Assembly: GCA_036276735.1 (NCBI GenBank)
Contig: DASUOH010000037.1
Span: forward strand, 1 to 64,000
Reading direction: 5' to 3'
DNA: 64,000 bases
Source: VRUE01 sp036276735
Lineage (GTDB): Bacteria; Actinomycetota; Thermoleophilia; Solirubrobacterales; 70-9
This document shows, piece after piece, positions 33,025 through 41,474 of the stretch (position 1 is the first letter of the stretch; each line of letters starts with the position of its first letter). Position numbers and translations under genes: made by a program. Under the pieces are notes generated by a model. It did not search any database and was not told where the DNA came from. It saw only the letters and a list, made by a program, of their open reading frames with translations.

Positions 33025-34260
33025 TCATCCCCAGATCGAGCAGATCGGGGCAGCGACGATGCGCTCGGAGAGCTCGAATAGAGCCGGGCCGGTGTGGAAG
33101 ACGACCCCGCGGCAAAAGCGATCGTCGAGTCGGTCCCGCAGCCAGATGAGGTGCCGTGCCGCATCGACCCGCGGGGCGGCGTCTGCCTTGACCTCAAAGG
33201 CGACAATGTCGTTACCGCCCAGCTCGGCGAGCAGATCGACCTCCTGCCGCCCATGCTCCTCACGCAGGTGGTAGAGGTGCAACCGGCGACCGGCCACAGG
33301 GGCCTCGGCCCGCAGCTGCGCGGTGACGAAGGTGTCGAGCAGGCGCCCCAGTAGATCGCCGTCACGGAGGAAGGCGCCCGAATCGAGGCCCAACACGGAA
33401 GCGATTAATGAAGGGTCGGCCACGTAGCGCTTGGCGCCTCGCGAGAGACGGCGGAGGCGGTTTGAGGACCATGCTTGGACCGCTTCGATCACGAACAGGT
33501 CCTCCAACAGCCGCTCGTAAGCGAGCGCCGTCGCCCGGTTGACGCCGGCCGCACGGAGCAACGTCGCGTCGGAGACGACCCCGGCCGAGTTGAGGGCGTA
33601 GCTTTCGAAGTACCGTCGAAGTCGTGCCGGGTCGCGGCGCGGCTCGAGTTCGATCACGTCACGGGTGAGGACCTGATCGACGTAGCCCTCGAGCCAGCGG
33701 GCCCGCGCCGGCTCCGCCAAATTCATCGCCGGCTCTGGGAAACCGCTGGTCAGGGCGAGGTCGATGTAGTCGCTTAGATTCGGCACCGGGTTAGGCACGG
33801 ACAGCTCTCCGGTGACAAGCCGATCGTAGAACGACGGGAGCTCGGGGTTCCCATCCAGCTCGCGCACCGCCATGCCGTTCATGCGCACTCGCACGACGCG
33901 CCCGGTCCCCGGCCAGGTGACGGTCTCCATGTCGGCTCGGACAGACCCCGTCAGCACGAATCGGCCGGGACGACCGTCCTGATCCACCGCCCGCTTGACA
34001 GCGCCCAGAACCGAGGGGACCTCCTGCCACTCGTCGAGCAAAACCGGCTCCTCGTAGCTGCTCAAGGCGGCGTCAGGGTCGGCGGCGAAGGCCGCGGCCT
34101 CGGCGGGTCGATCAAGCCGCGCCACGCTGGCGACGTGCCGGAAAGCGGTGGTCGTCTTTCCCGTTGCTCGCGCCCCCGCGACCATCACGGCTGGGAGCGT
34201 CGAGATCAACTCTTCGATAAGAGGATCGACTAAGCGGGTCCGATAGACGGCGCTGGGCAC
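33025..34260 (-). CDS. AAA ATPase with DUF4143 domain
   Basis: A 411-residue protein with an AAA_14 domain (Walker A GARATGKTT at about 29-37, Walker B-like PVLLDEWQEV) followed by DUF4143 with a nuclease-like VDLLAELGGNDIVAFEVKAD near the C-terminus. Such proteins are widespread orphan ATPases, sometimes linked to mobile DNA or defence; function is unknown. GTG 34260 has TACTCT six bases upstream, inside the last of three tandem 23 bp repeats, so expression probably depends on that array. Confidence 0.87.
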   Translation of the reverse strand: MPSAVYRTRLVDPLIEELISTLPAVMVAGARATGKTTTAFRHVASVARLDRPAEAAAFAADPDAALSSYEEPVLLDEWQEVPSVLGAVKRAVDQDGRPGRFVLTGSVRADMETVTWPGTGRVVRVRMNGMAVRELDGNPELPSFYDRLVTGELSVPNPVPNLSDYIDLALTSGFPEPAMNLAEPARARWLEGYVDQVLTRDVIELEPRRDPARLRRYFESYALNSAGVVSDATLLRAAGVNRATALAYERLLEDLFVIEAVQAWSSNRLRRLSRGAKRYVADPSLIASVLGLDSGAFLRDGDLLGRLLDTFVTAQLRAEAPVAGRRLHLYHLREEHGRQEVDLLAELGGNDIVAFEVKADAAPRVDAARHLIWLRDRLDDRFCRGVVFHTGPALFELSERIVAAPICSIWG

Positions 34261-34270
34261 ACCCTCAGAG

Positions 34271-34339
34271 TATCGAATTTCGACAGGCTGGAGTATTGAA
34301 TTTCGACAAGCCCGGATATCGCTTTTCGACAGTCCGCCA
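34271..34339 (-). promoter_or_regulatory. three tandem 23 bp promoter-like repeats
   Basis: Units at 34271-34293, 34294-34316 and 34317-34339 each read, on the minus strand, TGTCGAAA followed by a GATAC-like box. The unit nearest the gene supplies the TACTCT box six bases before its GTG. The array may be a repeated operator or stacked promoters. Confidence 0.65.
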
Positions 34340-34360
34340 CGGCGGATATTGTCCCCGCCC

Positions 34361-34573
34361 ATGGCGGACATCGAGGCGCACATCACCGGCAACGTCTGGA
34401 AAATCGAGGTCGCGATCGGCGACAAGGTCGCGGACGGCGACACCGTCGTCATCCTCGAGTCGATGAAGATGGAGATCCCGGTCGAAGCCGAGGAGGACGG
34501 GACGGTCAGCGAGATTCGCTGCGAGGAGGGCCAGTCGGTGAGCGAAGGCGACGTCCTCGTCGTGCTGGAGTGA
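34361..34573 (+). CDS. free-standing biotinyl carrier protein (TB7.3-like)
   Basis: A 70-residue biotinyl/lipoyl domain with the biotin-accepting lysine in ESMKME (Lys about 33). It matches the small stand-alone biotin carriers of actinobacteria such as mycobacterial TB7.3, which are thought to serve acyl-CoA carboxylases. ATG 34361 has TATTGT eight bases upstream. An enoyl-CoA hydratase gene follows after 16 bases. The carboxylase beta subunit at 16216-17808 lacks a nearby carrier, so a link is possible but not shown. Confidence 0.88.
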   Translation: MADIEAHITGNVWKIEVAIGDKVADGDTVVILESMKMEIPVEAEEDGTVSEIRCEEGQSVSEGDVLVVLE

Positions 34574-34589
34574 AGCGGGAGCAGTCGCG

Positions 34590-35396
34590 GTGAACGAGAG
34601 CCTCGCCGGCGGCAAGCTGCTGCTCGACCGCCCGGCCGAGGCGGTCGCCCGCATCCGCATCTCCAACCCCGAGCGCCGCAACGCGCTCGACCACGAGATC
34701 CTCGACGGCCTCGCCGAGCTGCTGCCGCGGCTCGACGAGGGAATCGAGACGCGCTGCGTGATGATCGTCGGCGCCCCGCCGGCCTTCTCGGCCGGCTACG
34801 ACATCGCCTCGATCCCGGCTCAGAGCTTCGAGCGCGACGCCGAGGCGCTCGTCGCCCACCCCTTCCACGCCGCGCTGGAGGCACTCGCCGCGCATCCCTG
34901 GCCGACCGTCGCCGCGATCAACGGCCACTGCCTCGGCGGCGGGCTGGAGCTGGCGATCACCTGCGACCTGCGGATCTGCGCCGCCGGAGCCAAGCTGGGC
35001 ATGCCCCCCGCCAAGCTGGGGCTCGTCTACGGCCATACCGGCCTGCGCAAGTTCCTCGACACGGTCGGGCTGCCCCGCACCAAGGAGCTCTTCCTGACCG
35101 GCCGCAACTTCGCGGCCGCGCGGGCGGAGGAGATCGGCCTCGTCCACGAAGTCGTCGCCGACGGGGCGCTGGAGGACGCCGCGGTCGGGCTGGCGGCCGC
35201 GGTCGCCGCCAACGCGCCGCTCTCGATGCGCGGCAACAAGCAGGCGATCGAGACCCTCAACAGCAACCCGGACCTGAGCGAGGCGCAGGAGCGCGAGTTG
35301 GTCGAGCTGCGCGAGGCCTGCTTCGCCTCCGCCGACCTGCGCGAGGGCATCGAAGCGTTCGGCGAGAAGCGCAAGCCGCGCTGGCAGGGACGCTAG
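34590..35396 (+). CDS. enoyl-CoA hydratase/isomerase (crotonase family)
   Basis: A 268-residue crotonase. FSAGYDIASIP (about 69-79) and INGHCLGGGLELAITCDLRI (110-129) form the oxyanion holes, and the C-terminal FGEKRKPRWQGR is typical. At the usual catalytic positions the sequence has GMPPAKLGLVYGHTG, unlike textbook hydratases, so an isomerase or decarboxylase role is possible. GTG start. It is second in a short operon with the biotin carrier and followed after seven bases by a DNA glycosylase gene. Confidence 0.83.
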   Translation: MNESLAGGKLLLDRPAEAVARIRISNPERRNALDHEILDGLAELLPRLDEGIETRCVMIVGAPPAFSAGYDIASIPAQSFERDAEALVAHPFHAALEALAAHPWPTVAAINGHCLGGGLELAITCDLRICAAGAKLGMPPAKLGLVYGHTGLRKFLDTVGLPRTKELFLTGRNFAAARAEEIGLVHEVVADGALEDAAVGLAAAVAANAPLSMRGNKQAIETLNSNPDLSEAQERELVELREACFASADLREGIEAFGEKRKPRWQGR

Positions 35397-35403
35397 GCGC
35401 GCG

Positions 35404-36036
35404 GTGAGCGCCCGCGCCCGCAAGCAGCTCGCCGCGGCCGACCCGACGATGGGCGCGCTGATCGAGCGGATCGGCAAGATCGACATCGCGACCCGGCTGA
35501 AGCGCCGCAGCGAGGAACGACCCGCCGACGCCTACGGGGCGCTGCTGCGGGCGATCGTCGGCCAGCAGCTCTCGACCAAAGCGGCGCGGACGATCTACGG
35601 CCGCGTCTGCGACCTGTTCGGCGGCTCCACCCCCTCGCCCGAGCAGCTGCTCGAAGCGAGCGAGGAGGACCTGCGGGCCTGCGGCCTCTCCGGCCGCAAG
35701 GTCGAATACATCCGCGACCTGGCGACCCACGTGCTCGACGGCGAGCTGGAGCTCGACCGGCTCGGCGAGCTCGCCGACGAGGAGGTGATCGCGGAGATCG
35801 TCGCGGTGCGCGGGCTCGGCCAGTGGACCGCCGAGATGTTCCTGCTCTTCCACCTCGAACGGCCCGACGTCCTCTCCGGCGGCGACCTCGGCATCCGCAA
35901 AGCGATCCAGAACGAGTACGGGCTGAAGGAGATGCCGACGCCGCAGCGCGTGCTCGAGATCGGCGAGCCGTGGCGGCCGCACCGCAGCCTCGCCTCGCTC
36001 TACTTGTGGGAGTCGCTGGCCGCGGTGCCGGACTAG
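35404..36036 (+). CDS. DNA-3-methyladenine glycosylase II-like (AlkA, HhH-GPD)
   Basis: A 210-residue HhH-GPD base-excision glycosylase. The helix-hairpin-helix is VRGLGQWTAEMFLLF (about 138-152) and the catalytic aspartate is in SGGDLGIRKA. Enzymes of this class remove alkylated purines. It is shorter than E. coli AlkA, lacking the N-terminal domain, as is common. GTG start, tail-to-tail with the GH3 gene with a four-base overlap. It seems to be co-transcribed with the biotin carrier and hydratase without an obvious functional link. Confidence 0.88.
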   Translation: MSARARKQLAAADPTMGALIERIGKIDIATRLKRRSEERPADAYGALLRAIVGQQLSTKAARTIYGRVCDLFGGSTPSPEQLLEASEEDLRACGLSGRKVEYIRDLATHVLDGELELDRLGELADEEVIAEIVAVRGLGQWTAEMFLLFHLERPDVLSGGDLGIRKAIQNEYGLKEMPTPQRVLEIGEPWRPHRSLASLYLWESLAAVPD

Positions 36037-37121
36037 CCGGCGGCGGCTAAGCGGTGGCGCAGGCGTAGGACGCGGCCCACCGACGCTTCGAAGGCCGGGC
36101 GAGGAAGAGCTTCTGAGCGCAGACCGCGCAGCAGCGCCTGCCGCGCCCGGGCGGCGGGCTTCGGAGCGGTGAAGAGGAGCAGGTCGACGCCGGCGCGCGC
36201 CGCCGCGAGGCCGGCCGTCGCCGGGCCGCCGAAGTCGCGCACCGCGACCGTCTCCAGCGCGTCGGTGATCGAGACGCCGTCGAAGCCGAGGCGCTCGCGC
36301 AGCTCGCCGGTCGCGATGGCGCTGCTGAACGCCGCCGGCTGCCGCGAGAGAGCCGGATAGATCGCCGTGCTGAGCATGACCAGCTCGCCGCCGGCGTCGA
36401 CGAAGCGGCGGTAGGGAGCCTCGTCGATTCGGCGCAGGGTCGCCTTCGGCAGGCCGATCCGTTCGACGGCGAAGTCGGTGTTGGCGCGCGCCGTGCCGAA
36501 GCCGGGGAAGTGCTTGGCGGTGGCGGCGACGCCCGCCTCGCGCAATCCCGCCGCGAAGGGAACGGCGGTCGCCACGACAGCGGCCGCGGTCGCGCCGAAG
36601 CCGCGGCCGGTGGCGGCGATCGTGCCATCGGGGCGGGCGACGTCGAGGACCGGCGCAAGGTCGACGTTGATCCCGACCCCGCGCAGGCTGCGACCGGTCA
36701 GCCGGCCCTGCTCGCGGCTGTGGGCGCCGCCGCGGGCGCCCATCGCGGCCGCCGAGACGTCGGGCGGGCCGTCGATCCGCTTCACCAAGCCGCCCTCCTG
36801 GTCGGTCATCACGAGCAGGGGGTCGCGCAGCCCAGGCGGGCGCCGAATCGCCTGCAGGTCGGCGACGAGGCGACGGGCGGCGTCGCGGCTCGGGAGGTTG
36901 TCGGCAAAGAGGACGACGCCGGCCGCGCCGCCTACGCGGATTGCTTGCCTGACGAGGGGCGGCACCCGCGTGCCGCCGAAGCCGAGGACGATCCGCTGCC
37001 CCGCGAGCTGCGACGCCGTGAGGCGGCTGGCCGCGTTCGGCGAGGGTCCCGCTCCATCGCCGAGGGACGTGCCCGCCGCGAACGCGCCGGCGGCCAGTGC
37101 CACGACCGCCGCTCGCCGCAT
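36033..37121 (-). CDS. glycoside hydrolase family 3 protein (NagZ-like), exported
   Basis: About 362 residues from ATG 37121, where a signal-peptide-like MRRAAVVALAAGAFAAG begins; ATG 37160 is an alternative. GH3 features are VMTDQEGGLVKRI, VDLAPVLDVA, ATAKHFPGFG and the nucleophile aspartate in VSITDALET. NagZ-type enzymes cleave N-acetylglucosamine from peptidoglycan fragments. The His/Asp dyad loop is altered (ANTDF instead of DSH), so activity is uncertain. It is divergent from bioB with 37 bases between. Confidence 0.85.
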   Translation of the reverse strand: MRRAAVVALAAGAFAAGTSLGDGAGPSPNAASRLTASQLAGQRIVLGFGGTRVPPLVRQAIRVGGAAGVVLFADNLPSRDAARRLVADLQAIRRPPGLRDPLLVMTDQEGGLVKRIDGPPDVSAAAMGARGGAHSREQGRLTGRSLRGVGINVDLAPVLDVARPDGTIAATGRGFGATAAAVVATAVPFAAGLREAGVAATAKHFPGFGTARANTDFAVERIGLPKATLRRIDEAPYRRFVDAGGELVMLSTAIYPALSRQPAAFSSAIATGELRERLGFDGVSITDALETVAVRDFGGPATAGLAAARAGVDLLLFTAPKPAARARQALLRGLRSEALPRPAFEASVGRVLRLRHRLAAAG

Positions 37122-37158
37122 CGCCAGCCGTCCGGGCCGCTTCCTAGCCTTGCGCCGC

Positions 37159-38313
37159 ATGTCCTCCATCATCTCGTTCGACGAGGCGCTCGCGCTTGGC
37201 GAGCTGACCGACCACGAGGAGATCGGCGCGCTGGTCGAACGGGCCTGGGAGGTCCGCCAGGAGAACTTCGGCGACTCGACCGACATGTGCTCGCTCGTCA
37301 ACGCCAAGTCGGGCGGCTGCGCCGAGGACTGCGGCTTCTGCGCCCAATCGCGCTACGCCGAGGCCGACACGCCGATGCACGCGATGATGGAGCCCGAGCA
37401 GATCCTCGAGCACGCCAGGGCGGCCGAGGCGGCCGGCGCCCACCGCTTCTGCATGGTCACCCAGGGGCAGGGCCTCTCCAAGCGAGACTTCAAGAAGATC
37501 CTCGACGGCGCCAAGCTGGTCGCCGAGCACACCAACCTGAAGCGCTGCGCCTCGATCGGCCACATGTCGGCAGAGCGAGCGAAGGCGCTGCGCGAGGCGG
37601 GGATCCAGCGCGTCCACCACAACGTCGAGTCGTCGCGCTCCTACTACCCCGAGGTCTCGACCACGGTCCGCTACGAGGGCCGGCTGCGGACGATCGATGC
37701 GGTCAAGGAGGCCGGCTTGGAGACCTGCGTCGGCGGCATCCTCAATCTCGGCGAGTCGCCGCGCCAGCGGGTCGAGATGGCCTTCGAGCTGGCCGAGCTG
37801 GAGCCCACCTCGGTGCCGATCAACCTGCTCAACCCGCGCGACGGCACCAAGTTCGGCGACCGCCCGCTGATGGACCCGTGGGACGTCGTCAAGTGGGTGG
37901 CGATCTTCCGCCTGATCATCCCCGGCGCGCTCTTCCGGCTCTGCGGCGGCCGGGTCGAGAACCTCGGCGAGCTGCAGCCGCTGGCGGTCAAGGCCGGGCT
38001 GAACGGCGTGATGATGGGCAACTTCCTGACGACGCTCGGCGCCGAGCCGGAGGACGACCGGGCGATGTTCGAGGAGCTTGGCCTCAACGTGGCGCGCCAG
38101 CCCGACAACGGTGCCAACCCGCGTCCCGACAACCGCTCCGGCTGGCTGGACGGCGAGACGCCGGCGACCCCGATCGACGAGCTGATCGACCGTCAGGAGG
38201 AGGCGAACTTCTGGGACCCGTCGACCCAGCTGCGGGTCGTCAAGAAGGCGAAGAAGCCGCCGCCCTACCCCGAAGCACCGGGCGCCACCGAGGGCAGCCG
38301 CGCGGTCGCATGA
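37159..38313 (+). CDS. bioB: biotin synthase
   Basis: A 384-residue radical-SAM enzyme that inserts sulfur into dethiobiotin. The CxxxCxxC cluster motif is Cys54, Cys58 and Cys61 (GGCAEDCGFCAQS); HHNVESSRSYYPEV, GGILNLGES, INLLNPRDGT and LCGGRVENLG match BioB. The C-terminus is ~50 residues longer than usual and proline-rich. ATG 37159 has TAGCCT eight bases upstream. The stop overlaps bioF by four bases, so bioB-bioF-bioD form one operon. Confidence 0.95.
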   Translation: MSSIISFDEALALGELTDHEEIGALVERAWEVRQENFGDSTDMCSLVNAKSGGCAEDCGFCAQSRYAEADTPMHAMMEPEQILEHARAAEAAGAHRFCMVTQGQGLSKRDFKKILDGAKLVAEHTNLKRCASIGHMSAERAKALREAGIQRVHHNVESSRSYYPEVSTTVRYEGRLRTIDAVKEAGLETCVGGILNLGESPRQRVEMAFELAELEPTSVPINLLNPRDGTKFGDRPLMDPWDVVKWVAIFRLIIPGALFRLCGGRVENLGELQPLAVKAGLNGVMMGNFLTTLGAEPEDDRAMFEELGLNVARQPDNGANPRPDNRSGWLDGETPATPIDELIDRQEEANFWDPSTQLRVVKKAKKPPPYPEAPGATEGSRAVA

Positions 38314-39503
38314 CCGATATCGCGGAGCGGCTCGAGGAGCTTCGCGACAGGGGGCTGTACCGGCGGCTGCGGTTGGTCGGCGGGCCGCAGGGGCCGCGTG
38401 TGCTGCTGGACGGGCGCCAGGTCTTGCTGCTCTGCTCGAACGACTACCTTGGGCTGGCCGGCCACCCCCTGGTCCGCGAGGCGGCGGCCGAGGCGTCGAT
38501 GCGCTGGGGCACCGGGGCGGGCGCGTCGAGGCTGATCTCGGGAACCATGGAGCCGCACCGGCGGCTGGAGGAGCGACTGGCGGAGTTCAAGGGCTACGAG
38601 GAGGCGCTCCTCTTCGGCTCCGGGTACCTGGCGAACACGGGAACGGTGGCAGCGCTCGCCGGCCGAGGCGAGGTCGTCTTCTCCGACGAGCTGAACCACG
38701 CCAGCATCGTCGACGGCTGCCGCCTCTCCCACGCCGAGACCTTCGTCTTCCGCCACGCCGACCTCGACCATCTCGAGTGGGGGCTCCGAAAGGCCGGAGA
38801 GCGCGCCTCGCTGATCGTCACCGACGGCGTCTTCTCGATGGACGGCGACATAGCGCCCCTGGCGGGGCTCGCCCGACTGGCCCGTCGCCACCGCTGTCGG
38901 CTGATGGTCGACGAGGCCCATGCAACCGGCGCACTCGGTCCGGGCGGGAGGGGTTCTGTGGCGGCGGCGGGAGTTGGCGACGAAGTCGATGTGGTGGTCG
39001 GGACGCTCGGTAAGGCACTTGGGTCCTACGGCGCCTACGTCTGCGCCGACCGCGAGCTGACCGAGTACCTGGTGAACACGGCGCGCCCGTTCATCTTCTC
39101 AACCGCCCCACCGCCCCCGGCCGTCGCCGCGGCCGACACGGCATTGGAGCTGGTCGCCGCCTGCCCCAAGCTGCCCGACCGGCTCGCCGCGAACGCCACC
39201 GCCCTGCGCGCGGCGCTTGCCGCCGAGGGGCTGCCGATCAGCGGCACGAGCACCCAGATCCTGCCGCTCCTCGTCGGGGATGCGGAGGCGGCGATGGAGA
39301 TGAGCGAGCAACTGCTGGAGCGGGGCGTGTTCGCCCAGGGCATCCGCCCGCCGACCGTGCCGGAGGGCGCTTCGCGGCTTCGCTTCACCGTGATGGCGAC
39401 GCACGAGCCGGAAGAGCTGCGACAAGCGGCGCGCTTGGTCGGCGAGACCGCCCGCGAGCTGGGGCGCGGTGCGGCCGGCACAGCGCCAGCCCTCGCCGCC
39501 TGA
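38310..39503 (+). CDS. bioF: 8-amino-7-oxononanoate synthase
   Basis: A 397-residue alpha-oxoamine synthase joining pimeloyl-thioester and alanine. LLCSNDYLGLAGHP, GSGYLANTG, DELNHASIVDG, DEAHATGALG and the PLP lysine Lys235 in GTLGKALGSYGAY are in order. The ATG overlaps the bioB stop (ATGA). The context in the bio operon favours BioF over the closely related 2-amino-3-ketobutyrate CoA ligase. The fold is complete. Confidence 0.94.
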   Translation: MTDIAERLEELRDRGLYRRLRLVGGPQGPRVLLDGRQVLLLCSNDYLGLAGHPLVREAAAEASMRWGTGAGASRLISGTMEPHRRLEERLAEFKGYEEALLFGSGYLANTGTVAALAGRGEVVFSDELNHASIVDGCRLSHAETFVFRHADLDHLEWGLRKAGERASLIVTDGVFSMDGDIAPLAGLARLARRHRCRLMVDEAHATGALGPGGRGSVAAAGVGDEVDVVVGTLGKALGSYGAYVCADRELTEYLVNTARPFIFSTAPPPPAVAAADTALELVAACPKLPDRLAANATALRAALAAEGLPISGTSTQILPLLVGDAEAAMEMSEQLLERGVFAQGIRPPTVPEGASRLRFTVMATHEPEELRQAARLVGETARELGRGAAGTAPALAA

Positions 39504-39508
39504 CCGCC

Positions 39509-40201
39509 GTGCGCGGGGTTTTCGTCACGGGGACCGGGACCGAGGTCGGCAAGACCGTGGTCGCCGCGAGGATCGCGCGAACTGCCGCCGCAGAGGGACA
39601 CCGGGTCGCCGTCTTCAAGCCGGCCGTCACCGGTCTCGACGAGCCTGGCGAACCGGACCATGCACTCCTCCGCGACGCCGCCGGATCGGCGCAGAGCGAC
39701 GAGGAGATCGCGCCCTACCGCTACGGGCCGCCGATGTCGCCGCACCTGGCCGCCGAGCTGGCCGGCGAGGCAATCGATCCCGAGCGACTGCGGGACGCCG
39801 CTCGCCGGGCGGCGTCGGGCGCCGACTTCCTCGTCTGCGAGGGGGTCGGCGGCCTTCTCGTCCCCCTCGCCGCCTCGCCCCCCTACCTCGTGCGCGACCT
39901 TGCGGTCGACCTCGGCCTGCCGCTCGTCGTCGCCGCCTCGCCGGGCCTCGGCACGATCAACCACACGCTGCTGACGATCGAGGCGGCGAGCGAGGCCGGC
40001 CTCGACATCGCCATGGTCTTCCTCACCCCCTGGCCCGATGCCCCGGGACCGATCGAGATGTCGAACCGCGAGACGATCGAGGCGCTGGGCAAGGTCAGAG
40101 TCGAGACGCTGCCCTGGCTTGCTGCGGACCGTCCGGACTCATGGCCAGCGCTGCCAATCACGGGGCTGCATCACAGGGCCGGGTGGTCCTCGCCCCGATA
40201 G
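39509..40201 (+). CDS. bioD: dethiobiotin synthetase
   Basis: A 230-residue BioD that closes the ureido ring using CO2 and ATP. The P-loop GTGTEVGKT is at 8-16, FKPAVTG near 36-42, and CEGVGGLLVPLA near 111-122. GTG start, six bases after the bioF stop. The C-terminus overlaps the desaturase gene on the other strand by 31 bases. The fourth biotin gene, bioA, lies beyond the desaturase pair. Confidence 0.94.
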   Translation: MRGVFVTGTGTEVGKTVVAARIARTAAAEGHRVAVFKPAVTGLDEPGEPDHALLRDAAGSAQSDEEIAPYRYGPPMSPHLAAELAGEAIDPERLRDAARRAASGADFLVCEGVGGLLVPLAASPPYLVRDLAVDLGLPLVVAASPGLGTINHTLLTIEAASEAGLDIAMVFLTPWPDAPGPIEMSNRETIEALGKVRVETLPWLAADRPDSWPALPITGLHHRAGWSSPR

Positions 40202-41457
40202 GGCCCTGGCTTCGGGCGCGGCGTCCCGCCGGGGAGAGCGAGTCGCAGGATCGTCCGCTGCACCATCCCCAGCTGCTGACCGAACGGTCCGCTGTTGTAC
40301 GGGAGGCCGTAGCGTTCGCAGACCTGCTTCACCTGCGGCGCGATCTCGGCGTAGCGGGTGCTCGGCATGTCCGGGAAGAGGTGGTGCTCGACCTGGTAGC
40401 CGAGGTTGCCGCTGGCGACGTGGAACATCGGGCTGCCCTCGATGTTTGCCGCCCCGCAGAGCTGGCGCACATACCAGCCGCCGCGACTCTCGTCCTCCGC
40501 CTCCTCGGGGCTGAAGGTGTAGGTCTGGTCGGGGAAGTGACCGCAGAAGATGATCGCGTAGGCCCAGACGTTGCGGACGACGTTGGCGGTGGCATTCGCC
40601 TTGGCGGCGGCCTTGTAGGAGCCGAGCCCGCCCTCGATCGCCTTGCTCAGCACGCCGGCCAGGCCGCCGCGACGACGCTTCTGCCACGGCTTGCGCCGCG
40701 CCGTGCCGGCCAGCTCCCTGCGTGCCCCCAGGCCCGCGTCGAGCGCCGCCATCGCGAGCCCGCTCAGCAGCGGCCAGGCGATGTAGTCCTTGACGATCTG
40801 GCTCTTCGCCTTGTCGCGGATCCCGGCCAGCTCGCGCTTGATCTGGGCCTTCGACTTGCGGCCCTTGCGGATCGCCTCGAAGTCGAGGTCGTGCAGCGCC
40901 ACCCCCCACTCGAAGAAGGCGGCCAGCACCAGGTTGTAGAGCGGCTGGAAGAGATAGACCGGGTGCCACTTCTGCTGCGGATCGATCCGCATGATCTCGT
41001 AGCCGAGGTCCTTGTCCTTGCCAAGGATGTTGGTGAAGGTGTGGTGGACGTAGTTGTGGGAGTGCTTCCAGGCCTCCGCGGTGGAGGCGGTGTCCCAGTC
41101 CCAGGTCGAGGAGTTGATCTGGGGGTCGTTCATCCAGTCCCACTGCCCGTGCAGGACGTTGTGGCCGATCTCCATGTTCTCGAGGATCTTTGCCGCCGAG
41201 AGCGCCGCCGTGCCGGCGACCTGGGCGGGGCGGTAGCGCGCCCCGAGCAGCAGCACGCGGCCCAGCACGGCGAGGCGGCGCTGCATCGCGATCATGCTCT
41301 CGATGTAGCGGCGATCGCGGTCGCCGAGCTCGGCGTGGACGCGATCGCGGATCGCGTCGAACTCGCGGGCGAGCTCGTCGAGCTGCTCGGGCGATAGGTG
41401 GGCGAGCGGGCTCTGGACCTCTGGGGCCGGAGCCTCTTGGGTCGTCGTTGCGTTCAT
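40171..41457 (-). CDS. membrane fatty acid desaturase (acyl-CoA/acyl-lipid delta-9 type)
   Basis: A 428-residue di-iron membrane desaturase. The three histidine boxes are GHNVLHGQ (99-103), KHSHNYVHH (132-139) and QVEHHLFPDMP near 370. Like mycobacterial DesA3 it is followed by a reductase gene on the same strand and probably uses it as electron donor to make unsaturated acyl chains. A central ~90-residue insert rich in Lys/Arg separates membrane helices. ATG 41457 has AGAGGAG upstream, so the longer frame upstream is not used. Confidence 0.92.
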   Translation of the reverse strand: MNATTTQEAPAPEVQSPLAHLSPEQLDELAREFDAIRDRVHAELGDRDRRYIESMIAMQRRLAVLGRVLLLGARYRPAQVAGTAALSAAKILENMEIGHNVLHGQWDWMNDPQINSSTWDWDTASTAEAWKHSHNYVHHTFTNILGKDKDLGYEIMRIDPQQKWHPVYLFQPLYNLVLAAFFEWGVALHDLDFEAIRKGRKSKAQIKRELAGIRDKAKSQIVKDYIAWPLLSGLAMAALDAGLGARRELAGTARRKPWQKRRRGGLAGVLSKAIEGGLGSYKAAAKANATANVVRNVWAYAIIFCGHFPDQTYTFSPEEAEDESRGGWYVRQLCGAANIEGSPMFHVASGNLGYQVEHHLFPDMPSTRYAEIAPQVKQVCERYGLPYNSGPFGQQLGMVQRTILRLALPGGTPRPKPGPYRGEDHPAL

Positions 41458-41474
41458 CGTCTCCTCTTTCGTTT

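Noticed and set aside
34271..34339. three spaced repeats as a CRISPR array
   Set aside because: The units are contiguous with no variable spacers and there are no cas genes nearby; a promoter or operator array fits better.
36510..39503. 997-residue plus-strand frame across the GH3 and bioB genes into bioF
   Set aside because: Only the bioF part is real. The Arg/Gly-rich upstream part is a shadow typical of very GC-rich DNA.
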